64,000 nucleotides of DNA from Cruorifilaria tuberocauda. Its lineage: Eukaryota; Nematoda; Chromadorea; Rhabditida; Onchocercidae. A program made the translations under genes and the position numbers. Where the stretch lies: assembly GCA_013365365.1 (NCBI GenBank), contig JABVXU010000011.1, positions 372,001 through 436,000 on the forward strand, written 5' to 3'. Under the pieces are notes generated by a model that was not told where the DNA came from, ran no database searches, and was given only the letters and a program-made list of their open reading frames with translations. Shown here in pieces: positions 26,789 to 38,012 of the stretch. How positions within the stretch are numbered: the first letter of the stretch is position 1; the number at the start of each line of letters is the position of its first letter.

Positions 26789-27386
26789 AATCAATTATAG
26801 TTTAAAGAGTCAAAGCTCAATAATATGTCCAGACGACACAAATTGCCAATAAGTACAATATGGATTCCGTTTCAATCACTTCAAACGAATTCTGCATACT
26901 AATGACTAAAAAAAAAATTAATTTCAAGGAGAAAAAAAGTGTTGAAGGAAATCTATTGGAAAGCAGCATATGAATTTAAAAAATTACTATAGTCATTCAC
27001 TTTGATATTTTAGAAAAAACAAATAATCAGTATAATTGTCAATCCTATTTTGAAACTTTAAATGTATTAAAATTCCAACCAGTCTCAAAGATCCGAATTT
27101 CTTGTCCTTTGGAACCTCAGTATTTTTTTCATTCGATTCAAAAGCGATCTCGTGATTCTATTCTCGATTAATAGATGAAGCCGTAATAGAATTTAGAGAT
27201 CTCTTTGTTTTTGCTAAATTTTCATCTAATAAAATAAACATATAAACAACTTGGAAAGTGGAACATGAAAACAAGAATTTAAAGTTGGAATTTGGATTAG
27301 ATTAAATTCAGATCAACATGTAAAATGGAAAGCCACCATTATAGGAAGAGATATAAATTACACCTGAATATCATCTTCCAAGAGAT

Positions 27387-29561
27387 TCACGAAACTGTAC
27401 AACCACTTTGACTACCTGGATCACTTTCCGTTTCATAGACCTTTTCTTCTTGTACGAGTGGCAACGATTTGCAGCTTTTTTTAACTTTAGAAAAATCCGG
27501 CATTTTTGCTTTTGATATATCAAATGCATCATAAATGGCTGGTGTCCATGACTAAAAAAAAAGAGAAATCTGACAAATGAGTCCGTTTCAAAGTAATGAA
27601 ATTAAACTCTACTTCACTTATTAAATCATAGAATCCGAAATGCAATTATCAATTACCGGGCTCATATTCGGAATCACGAACGGCGCTGCTTCAACCAAAC
27701 CAAAAGTAGGTTTTCCTTCCGGTTCTGGACATATGTCGGGCACTTTCTGATGATAGATAAAACCATTTTCACGCTCAGCTTTTTCCATATGTCGTTCGAG
27801 TAATGGCCGAATGCGCCGAAAAAATAGATGCGAGTCAGGTTTTGCGGTGGCACCTAGAAAAAAATGTTTCTGAAAAATCTCTACGAAAGAACTCATATAA
27901 ACAATTAGAAAAAATTTTTCCTTTTGAATGTTTGACATTTATATTTAGTGTGATATATCGTCATATTTTACCCTTTACTGATGAATGAACAACAGAAATT
28001 TGCCTAACCCGGTCCATTTGCATTACGATACTTTCCAGCAAAATCGACAGCAACATCAAGATATGAAATTCCCTCTCTGCATGCTCTTACTGCATCGCCA
28101 CATTTATCTTGGGATAATAGATTTTCACCCAAAAAAGCATAAGCATACGCTGCATATATCTGCGATTTCAACTGAAGATAATAGCGCCATTTTCCAAACA
28201 GTGATTGATCTAATTTTCCAAGACTTTTATCTAAATACTGCCAAATTTCAGTAATGAACAAAATGTGCGTACTGTTGCAATATAAATATTAGTAGCAAAA
28301 TCAATCGAGAATCAAAATGCAGATATTTGCAAGCTTTCTTCAAATTGACCTGCTTGCGTAAAGAAATGATTGGTCTCATAAGCCAGTGCTGTAATTAAGC
28401 TGGCACTATGTTTCAGTTCGATAGCACGAGCCACAGTAATTTCTTGTGCTTCAGCTGTGAACTGATGGATGTAAGCATTAAGTACTGCTGGATCAAAATC
28501 TGAACCGGGGATTGAAGTTAATCCAGTAACTCTATCTGAAATTGAACTATTACTGCATTAGATCAGTTAAGTGATTCCAAGGAACAGTAAATGTAAAATA
28601 AAGTAAATTAGACTTAGTTCCTATAATTCTTAAGAAACAATAATTTTTAAAGTAAGATACCAGCATTTTCGCGTACAAATATCATTATTCCAGCAGCGCG
28701 TCGCAAACAAGTATGTGCTTTTTTGGCATCACCTTCAAATACTTCATCTTTTGCTGCAATCCACGCTGCATGTTTGGATAACCATAAAGCCATATTTATG
28801 CATATATTTAAGATCTCGTACCAACTGTCACTGACTTCACTGAAATTATTATACACTTGGAATTACCAGTTATTTGGAATAACAGTTTTGTAATCTAATA
28901 AGTAAGCTGAACTTTATTATCATGAATGGTGATAAAACATATGCTTACGTTGCTGCCGTACCAAGCATCGAATTACTCCAACGAAATCGAAGAAGTGTGG
29001 AAAGTTTGCTAGTTTTCGTATCGGTAGTTTTATTATAATCAACAGCAAATACAAAACCACTAAACAGTGATAGATACTGCTTGAAATCATCATCCAATAC
29101 ATCCATATCATTACTGGCATTCTTAAAATGTTCCAGCAGATGATTACGCCTCAAACGAAGCTCACTGAAATGAACATGATACATCCTTCAGCTGTTGCGA
29201 ATTTCGGATTGACTGCTATGCAATATAATTTCTGCTGCAAAAATACATTTCAGCAGTATTATGACAAGGCAAGGCAGAACTATTCCTGCATAAGTTTCTC
29301 GGTTATAATGCAAAAATGTGTTACGATTATTCGAATTACTTAAATATAAAATAAAGAGCTTTTCCATCACCATGAGAAGAAATAAACTGATAGCAGGAAG
29401 CGAGAATATTAAAAAAATGAGAAAATAGAATTTAACGGTAAGTGAAAATCGCAGACATACTTGCAAATCTTCGATGTCTGTGGAGTGGTAAGAATTGATT
29501 TGAGCTGGAAATCTACGTGTTCTGTTGCTTTGATTGGATTTCGATGAAACCAATGTGCCAT
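27387..29561 (-). CDS. BROX: Bro1-domain protein with C-terminal CaaX box
   Basis: Seven exons: 29461-29561, 28949-29164, 28661-28839, 28350-28535, 28009-28230, 27657-27853, 27387-27551. They give 421 residues, close to the usual BROX length of about 410, and all junctions agree in phase. The start MAHWFHRNPIKAT and the following SKICNELRLRR are typical of BROX. The Bro1 core is visible in FRWSNSMLGTAATEVSDSW, LWLSKHAAWIAAKDE and QDKCGDAVRACREG, and GPGATAKPDSHLFFRR follows. The protein ends CTVS, a CaaX box with Ser in the last place and so a predicted farnesylation site. Bro1 domains bind CHMP4/Snf7 ESCRT-III subunits; BROX lacks the V domain and Pro-rich tail of ALIX, as here. In animals it is membrane-anchored by its lipid and acts with ESCRT-III, including at the nuclear envelope. 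The acceptor of exon 28009-28230 (TATTTAG) was chosen because it alone keeps phase. Confidence 0.93.
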
Positions 29562-31696
29562 TTCAGATCTATTCCCTCAACATGGGATTTCTTTTTTTTG
29601 CTATTAAACAAACTATAAAATAAAATCTTATTAAGCGTAACAAATATGCATAACAACCAACTTTCCTTCCATCGATTGATAGCTTGAATTCCAGTAACAA
29701 AATTAATTCAACATCGAAAAGATTACTAGAGAAATTTATGAAAACCAAAGGGAGTTTTTAGAGATCAAAAACAAAGTTCAAACAATACAGTGTCTAACAG
29801 TTCGATCAATCAGATGATAATTTTAATCAAAAAAACTTCAATCCATCTTATTGGTCACTACTCTTTCTCTTCCACCATAACATACCTTTTATCCTCAACT
29901 TCGGGAAACGTTGTACAATATCACTATGTATAATCTTATTCAGCTTCTACGACAACATATGGTCTCAAGGAAATCTTGCGGTCCATGCCCTCTCCCAAAT
30001 CGTTCCTCTCCGTCATTTTCCATCTAACAACTTCTCTGTTCATCTCCGCAATAATTATCGTAAATATATTTTCATGATCGGAAGCATAATGCTTGCAGCA
30101 GCTTTTCATTGCGAGCATATCAATGAATTGAGGAAATCGTTATTCGAAGATCTGCCTGGTCTCAATGATTGCTCGTTAATTATGATTATAGTAGAACTGT
30201 GTAATGCATGATCAGAAGATAATTAATTGTAGCTCAACAATTATTTAACAATATTTATTGCTTCTAGAATTTTCAATAGTCTGCTCATCAAATTTATCAC
30301 TAAAGATTATATAATCAGTTATGTACTCTTTTATTCCAATTCAATCTAATGGAATTAGTGTATCAATTATCAGCTTTCTTCTTTTTCCTTCTCACTTCTG
30401 AAAAGAATTCCTCCAACTGTTTTCCATGCTTTCTTTCTCGAATCAGCAATCATTTATTTTTCGAACATAAATTCTATTTCTTTCTCTTATAATCCAAAAA
30501 AGTTACTGCAATCAACCGAAAATTTTCGTATTCATCGTTTTCAGCTTGTAGAAAAACATCCTTCAGATTCTTTCTAATTTCAAAGGAAATCTTTTTTCTA
30601 CTTCTAATTTATTTAATTAATTGGTCATTTTCTTAAGTTTCCGTTGCAGTTAAAACATGATGAATAATACTTAGATATCGATCATATTCAGATTTGAGTA
30701 TCGGATCTGGAATTTTTACTTTTTCATGGTACTTATTCCTTCCGAAGTATGGGATATAATGGATTATCCTATTTTTTTTTGCAATGTTAAAGCTGCGCGT
30801 TCGTCACGGAGTCGCTCCTTAAAGTTTAAATCTTATTACACTTAAAATTCAAGTTAAAATAGAGAATATATTGAAGATATTAATTCTCCATTATTTTGAC
30901 TGAATGAGTTTTCATTTAATAGTCACTGACGTATTTAAGAAGAGATTAATGAAAGAATTGTGCTAAATAAAACATGAAGCAATAAAAGATCGGATTGATC
31001 AGTGGAACTTAATTAATCCACTGAATCGGAATTGGAACTCAGCTTTACAAACATTCAAAAAGAAGTTATCATTGTATTTTCTAATTAATCACTAAGATGC
31101 AATCTTTAAACGAATATCGTTTATAATTTTATCCTTTAACTCTCATATTTCTTACCATGTTTATTCACATTGATTAAAATTAGGAACAGAAAAAGTAGAA
31201 AATTAAGCTAGCGAAATTTTGAATAAAAACCTTCGTTTATGATTGTAATGAATTATTTTAAATCTTCTTCTTGTTAAGCGAGTGGTTGAATCATAAATAT
31301 TGGATAAAGCTTTACTACTTGGAAAAGGTCGATGTCTACGATATCTCCGAAATTTCGCTGGAATATCCGTTTCTTTTTTCAGAATTCTTATAAATTAAAC
31401 GATTTTCTTCCATTTTTTTTGATCTAGTAGGATTCAGATAACAAATATTTGTTATTACTGCAAAGAATCTGTTCACGATAATTCATGATTAATCTGCAAT
31501 TCGGAAAAATTTCTCTAGAATTCAGAAAATAAAAGTCCTGAAAAGCTTTGATAATCTGTATTGCTAATTAGACAGTTGGCAAATCGTAATTGCAAAATCT
31601 TTTTTCCTTATATAGGATATTAATTTTAGCTGTAAATGCAATAAAACTTTTTTTTTCAGCTAACAGAAATTATACACCATAAACAATAGGAAGGGA

Positions 31697-31725
31697 AGAG
31701 AGAGAGAGAGAGAGGGAGAGAGAAA
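31697..31725. repeat. GA microsatellite
   Basis: (GA)n with a GGGAG interruption. Confidence 0.9.
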
Positions 31726-32262
31726 AGAGTAAGAATAAAAAGAGGAAAAAAGGAAAAACCTATTGGAAATTCATAAAACAAATTAAAAGCGATGAATGCA
31801 ACATTGGCCACAATGTCATTATTACTCAATTTTTCCATTTCATTAATTATTATCACGTATGTTACGCTACACCTTTTGCCAATTGTAACACATAGCTTGC
31901 CAATGTGCTGCTGCTGCTGTAAAGTAAGTTGAAATTTTTTTTTATTTCCCAATTTCACTTTTAACTCAGTTTAAATCCTTTGTTAGCAATTTTCAATTTA
32001 ATTTAATTGATAAATTTTAAGTCATTAAAGTTTTTGGTTTAGGAAAACTGGCAATTAATAATGATAATGAAAATATCATAAATGTTAAAAAGTTGGATTA
32101 GTCTTGATATTAATATATGTGATTTGTATACTAATGATACTTAAAATTAATACAGCTATATATTTATTCTAACGAATATTTTTTTCAAGGAACTTAAAAC
32201 GTTGAGAATTTCAATTGATATCACTCTTAAATTTGTTCAAAAATTTGATTAAATGAATGCTT

Positions 32263-32295
32263 AAGAAGAAGAAGAAGAAAAAGAGAAGAAAGAAA
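32263..32295. repeat. AAG-rich purine run
   Basis: Imperfect (AAG)n about 120 bases upstream of the repeat-protein start. Confidence 0.8.
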
Positions 32296-32413
32296 ATAAT
32301 TTCAGAAGACGAAAATGATGAAGAGAACGCAAATGAAACGATGTTAAAAAGTTGGTAAATCATTGAAATGGATAAAGAAGAAATGACACATTTTTAATTT
32401 ATATTTACTTAAA

Positions 32414-34441
32414 ATGAATGTTGCAGCAAAGCCTTCCCCTAAAGCTGCTCCTCAGCCTTTTCATCTACCACAACGACCAACTCAAGCGGGTTTAGCCGGC
32501 ACGCATGATCCTAATTATCAGGTAATGCTTTTTTTACCTGACGGTTTAACGATTTAACTGAATTGTCAAATTACAATTCAATTTTAAGTAAAAACAAAAA
32601 TTAAAATTAAACAGTAGAGAATTAGTTAATGCTAAACTCTTTCTTTTATTTAAATTTGAAACAAAAAAGAAATTCTCTGTTTTTTCTATTAAACGGAAAA
32701 AAAGTTTATTGAGAATGGATATGAAAAATTAAAATAATTTACTTTTATCAGTTGCATTTTCCTCTTTATTTGTAATTTGTTGTTTAATGATTTGAAATAA
32801 TCAACGGCAAATTATACAGTACTTCAATCATTAAAACTTAATTTTGTTAGCATCATACAAAAATACTGCTTTCAACTTTTTTCTTTCTCATTAGACGTAA
32901 CCTAATTTATAAAGGAAAAATCTTTTTGTTTGAAAAAGAAACAAAAGTTGTCTAGACCTTAGCTGGTATCGGTGCTGATATATTTGGTGGCGATAAGCAA
33001 GCAGATGGTGGTGGCATCAGCCCAGCAATGACACCGAGACCACCGACACAAGGTGGAATAGTCGGTACTCATGATCCAAACTATCAGGTAACCAAAAGTT
33101 TCTAATCCCTGATTCGTTAGGATAAATTAATGGCGGTTCTGTTCAGTATTTCAGAAGTCCTGGGAGCAGAAAATAGGAAATTGTCCTTTTATTTTACACC
33201 AATTTTTTCCTACTTAAAGCTTTTGGATACATATGCATTACTGAGTTGAAAATTAGAGAGGATGAGACTCAAGATTTAAAGCTGAAAATTTTCGTCTGTC
33301 AATATATTGGTCATGATAGGATTTTTTCGAAATTAGTCAATTTTACGAATTTTGAAATAAAATTTATTTCACAAAATTAGACTCTGGCCGGTATAGGTGG
33401 AGATATATTTGGAGTGGATAAAGCAGGCGGTGGTGGAAATAAGAAACCAGGAAATCAAGGAGCGATGGCCGGTACACTTGATCCAAATTATCAAGTAACT
33501 TTAATTTCAAAGGAGAGAACCATGGAATTTCCGAAATTTTATACTAATTTCTAAAAAATCTTTGAAATTTTAAACGTCCTTCAACTGACTAACAGAAATT
33601 TCCTTCAGACATTGGCTGCTATCGGTGCTGATGTCTTTGGCCCAGATAAGAAAGGTGAACTGAATGCACCTATTGCTCCTAATGCACCACAAGGAAAAGT
33701 ATGCAAAAAAAGTTGCGAAATTTTTTAATTAAAGAATTAAACTAAGCGGTAGATTATTCATTAACTTTGATTCTAAATCATATGTACATCGATTAATTAC
33801 CTTAAAATTTGAAGGAAACTGTGATAGTATCGTAGTTTTTTTCATCTTTATTATGTGATAATAATTTGAGAAATTGTGATATCATTGGAGTTTTTTTTTT
33901 GCCCTCACTATTTGATAATTATAAGATGAAATATGAGGGAAAGAAAACAAAATTAGATGAATAAAACGAGACAGTAAATAAATTTCAGCAAAAAAATTTT
34001 ATTATTTTTGAAAATGATTGAGTTAAGGAAAAATTTTACGCTCATTTTTACATTCTAATTTCAACGTTTTGTATGGATCAGTGATTTGAATTTATAATTA
34101 TAAATTATTATTCATAGGCTTCAACATTTGATCCAAATTATCAGACATTAGCTGTTGTAAATCCAGATATCTTTGGTGCTGACAAAAAAGATGGTGAAAA
34201 AATGAATATTCGAGAACCTGAACAGAAAGATAAAAAAGTAACTTTTATTATTATTATTATTATTATCATTTAATTATATCCGATAAGAAACAATGCTGAT
34301 AGAAAGTAAGGTATTAATCTAATTGGTTTTAAAAAAATCACGGATGCATTTATATTGTAGGCTGGCACTTTTGATCCGAATTATCAAACATTAGCAGGTA
34401 TAAATCAAGATATCTTTGGTGTTGATAAGAAGAAATTGTGA
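32414..34441 (+). CDS. five-repeat DPNYQ/DIFGxDK protein, unrecognised
   Basis: Six exons, all joined in phase 0: 32414-32521, 32956-33087, 33381-33494, 33609-33698, 34118-34237 and 34361-34441, giving 214 residues. I do not recognise a named family. The protein is a run of five units with consensus GTxDPNYQ followed by TLAGIGxDIFGxDK. DPNYQ occurs at the ends of exons 1, 2 and 3 and near the starts of exons 5 and 6; DIFGxDK or DVFGxDK occurs in exons 2 to 6. Linkers are Gly/Pro/Ala/Lys-rich, and the N terminus is Pro/Ala-rich (KPSPKAAPQPFHLPQ). There is no signal peptide or membrane segment. AATAAA at 34670-34675 may be the polyadenylation signal. The start could lie in an unseen upstream exon, since TTGCAG just after the ATG could also act as an acceptor. 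Confidence 0.75.
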
Positions 34442-35037
34442 CAAATAGATGAAATTGATAATGATATCATGGAGATATGAACTTAAAATCATTAGAACGT
34501 TTTTTTTAATTTTCGAAAGAAGTGTTAATTTGATTTGTTTCAATTAAAACAGCGTAAAGAAATTTTATGTAAGGCAGAACTGAATTTGATAGGACAAATT
34601 AGAGTTGTTGTTGGAAAATGATATTATTACATCATACAATTCTTGATATGCTGATTATGGCAATCCCAAAATAAACTGATTAATCGAATTGATAATTTGA
34701 AGTATTGCTATTCTCCACATGCAACAGTATAAACTTATGTGCATAATTCTTGCATCACTTAAAATGACCTTAGTCACAATTTAAACATTATTATAAGCAT
34801 TTAAATATTTGAAAAATTTTGAAATACCAAATTTAAATATCGCTTGACAATGATGCATTTAATTCATTCGAAATGATTACAGAACAAATTTCTGGAATAT
34901 TTGAATCACTTGAAATGATGTATAAAATATATATATACGGAAAATAAACACAGCAGAAGTGACAGATTAATTGCGATAGTTCATTGCAATCTTTATCACT
35001 TTTGATAAGGATCGTTACTACTGAATAACTCATGCAG
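34442..35037. other. 3' flank of the repeat gene; first exon of next gene not found
   Basis: Holds the AATAAA at 34670-34675. The two-TM gene that follows needs an upstream exon ending in phase 1, which I could not place here with confidence. Confidence 0.4.
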
Positions 35038-35436
35038 GCTGTTTAGCAGTGTTAGCTCAAATATTCTCCACAATTCTTATTCCAGTACTTATCCTTGGAA
35101 GCAATCACCCAAATATTTCTTCAGCATATACAGATCGATGGGTAAAGTGTGATATATCTAATCCTTCTTATCGTTGTTAAGAAGAATTGAAAAGATATGG
35201 AGATGATATTGGGAATTTTAGTAAAAATCATTATCAATACTGAGTTTTAATAAAAAATAATTATAGGTCACTAAGCAGGCCATAGTTAAAGTTTAACTTT
35301 TCAATTCAAACGTTAGATTATTAAAAATCGAAATCTTCATTGTTACATTGTTTTCATTCCAATTTCATTATGGCTATTGAATGAAGTGAAGAAACAACAA
35401 AAATTAGATTTGAAAACGCAACGTGTAAGTGTTTGA
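35038..35436 (+). CDS. part of a small two-TM membrane protein
   Basis: Two exons, 35038-35141 and 35317-35436, joined in phase 0 with AG acceptors (ATGCAG; ACGTTAG) and a GTAAAG donor. The first encodes CLAVLAQIFSTILIPVLILG then SNHPNISSAYTDRW; the second encodes IIKNRNLHCYIVFIPISLWL then NEVKKQQKLDLKTQR. That is two hydrophobic segments separated by a short polar loop with one NxS site, and a basic tail. Either the frame stops after VSV at 35434-35436, or the GTAAGT after KTQR is a donor to a further exon. The first exon starts in mid-codon and has no Met, so at least one 5' exon is missing. No family is recognised. Phase agreement and membrane-like composition support coding. Confidence 0.45.
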
Positions 35437-36491
35437 AGCAAAGTATCTAATAAGGATGAGAAAGTTAGACGAGAATGAGCATTTAAATTACAAATTATAC
35501 TTCAACAACTGCGCTTTCTACACATTAAATTAACTCATCTATTATTGAGCAAGACCTGGAAACTGTTCATGGATACTCGTTATTATTCACCAAAAAATCA
35601 AGCAATATTATAACATATGTTCATCAGTAGACGAATTCATAAACATATTATACAAAAGCTGTGCACTGAAAACATAATAACCTTTGAAATATTGTGGAGA
35701 TTGTCAGAAAGCATGCAAATAATAATTTCAATAATAGCTAACGTAAGGGAAAAATTATAGATTCACAAAACTTATTAGTCAATAAAAATCATTCTCATAT
35801 ATCCATTATAAAAATTTCTCGACTTTGTGTTTATTTAAAATAAAAAAAAGAAAAAACAAGGTAGAAATTATTCTTCCCATCTTTATAAGTATTAGTTCCA
35901 ATTTGAACTTATTAAATTAAAAAGCTCCCACCAACAATTATTACTTCTGGCTCTCATGCAATTATCAAAATCTTGATGCTGCCACATGCAAAGTAACGGT
36001 TTCATATTTTAAATTTTCAAAGATACTAATGAAAAAAACCACTTAATTTTTTTAACAAATGCCGAGAAGTGTAATCCAACAGATGCAAGCACCTTTTTAA
36101 AAGAGAAGAAAAAAGGTACTGAACAAAAGGTACTTAGAAATAAGACAGTACGAGAGCTTAGATAAGTTCGACGTTATCACTCTATAGCAAACGTAATTGA
36201 CCAACTAAATTTTAAAAAATACAAAAACTTAAAATTTTTGGCGAAACCTATGATACTGAATAAGTCACGAAATTCAAGTTTTTCACATAAATAACAGGAA
36301 CAAATTTCACATATCATCAAAATCTGAAACTGAACAACAAGACAAACTCCTTTTTTTAACTTTACACACTTCCAAAATCTTTCGTTTAGTATAACATTCA
36401 TTCACGCAAATTCCAAAATGATTTAATTTCAATTAACGAAAAAGGATCTTAAAGTGACATAGTTTGGAATTTTAGAAATTCGATAAAAATA
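35437..36491. other. intergenic between convergent genes
   Basis: No coding evidence; 3' flank of NAA10 on the minus strand and of the two-TM gene on the plus strand. Confidence 0.45.
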
Positions 36492-38012
36492 CTAGTTATT
36501 TTTTTGCTTCCTTGCATGTTCTCTTTCTTCTTTAGTACTAAAAAATGCCTTCCTATCTGCTGGTTCGATATTATTTTCTATTGCAAATTGCACCAACGGA
36601 CGTTTCATTGCGTAGGCATCCTCACCATCGGCATAATATTTTGGTTCCACATCAGAAATTTCAAATTTCAATGTATTCTATAAGACAATTTCGTCACTCG
36701 GCATAGTTATACCTTTTTTACTTACTATAATTACTATAAGAGTGAAATTCCATATTTTTCCCCAATCCCTTTCTTTCTTATTTTAGGTACATGAAATTCC
36801 AAGATCATACTGACCCAAATATGAAATAAGAGTAATAAAATTTTATACTGCTTGTAAAAAAGTAGTAATTGCCAAACATTGAAACGATTTTCAATTATTT
36901 CACATTCTAAGGATGATCCCCATGTATCTTGATGTCCCAATATTACAAATATTCTAAGTTTTATTTTTTTATAGACTTACCACGAATGCCAGAAGATGAA
37001 AACAGTCAAAACAGCAAACCTGATAAAGATTTAAAGCAGCTCTATTTGAGACACGTACATGAAGCGACACATAACGAGCATTGAATGTTTCAATCATTGC
37101 ACGAGCTGTCTGATCCATTAATTTTTGAGCAAGACCGAGGCGGCGGTATGAACGCTTAACCGCCAATGAGGTAATGTGACCATGCGGCTCATCATCTGCT
37201 TCTTCTTCCATTTTTGCCAATACATACCCGACAATATTACCCTAAAAAGGATGATTAATTTTGGAAATATTTAATAATCAAATTAAATTACAGCATGGTA
37301 AGATGAAACTCACAACCAATAATCAATTAAGAACTAATAATTATCAGACACTTTGCATCAGAAGCTGATTTTCAATGGGGAAGAAGGACAAAGTTCCACC
37401 AAGAATGAAAAATTCATAACAAATCTTCATAACTTCAGGCTCAAAAATTTTATGCAATATCCATCGTTCATTTGTTCACTGGTATAAATGGTAAACATTC
37501 CGCTTTTTAGCATAATACTTGTGCTATATTATTTATTCCTTAAAAATCTTTTTCAAATTTAATATTACTAATTTACAGAATTAAGTATGACTAAAGCAAG
37601 CAGTTGCGCGAAAAATTTGATAAATTTATCAGCAATTCACACATCATATTTGCAAAATATCGTATTTTATATTTTCTTATTCTATCATCATTCTATTATC
37701 GTTAATAACATAATGCTTGCAGTCGGAATGAAAGACAGAAAGGATTCCCCTAGAAATGATATCACTAAATTCTTTATACGTAGATACATCAAACGATTTA
37801 ATATTTCTATAACTCACTCTTTGCCTAATCTCTATGATTTAAGCTATTATCTTCATTCCTCTTACCTTATCATCTTCGGCAACATATGACAACTGTGGCC
37901 ATGATAAGGCGTGATAAAAATAGTACTTCATTTGATAGTTTTCCGGTAAACATAATAAATTGCAATGTTGCGTATTCAATAAATCATCCGCTTTCGCTAC
38001 TCGAAGATTCAT
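36492..38012 (-). CDS. naa10: N-alpha-acetyltransferase 10, NatA catalytic subunit
   Basis: Three exons, 37866-38012, 37020-37241 and 36492-36677, all phase 0, giving 184 residues. It transfers acetyl from acetyl-CoA to the N termini of nascent proteins with small exposed residues (Ser, Ala, Thr, Gly) as the catalytic part of the ribosome-associated NatA complex with NAA15. The GNAT fold is nearly invariant against animal NAA10: [50 protein letters not shown] with the acetyl-CoA-binding RxxGxA at residues 81-86, then [19 protein letters not shown] and [15 protein letters not shown]. The C-terminal tail after KRPL is short (about 33 residues) and Lys/Arg/Asn-rich, unlike the longer acidic tail of vertebrate NAA10. 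Neighbours show no functional link. Confidence 0.96.

Larger units (their letters stand above)
29562..32413. other. intergenic between divergent genes
   Basis: Divergent upstream region between BROX (minus) and the repeat protein (plus). No gene supported. It contains a GA microsatellite (31697-31725) and an AAG-rich run (32263-32295). Confidence 0.5.

Noticed and set aside
37587..37889. 100-codon plus-strand frame
   Set aside because: Lies within an intron and overlaps the end of NAA10 exon 1 on the other strand; shadow.
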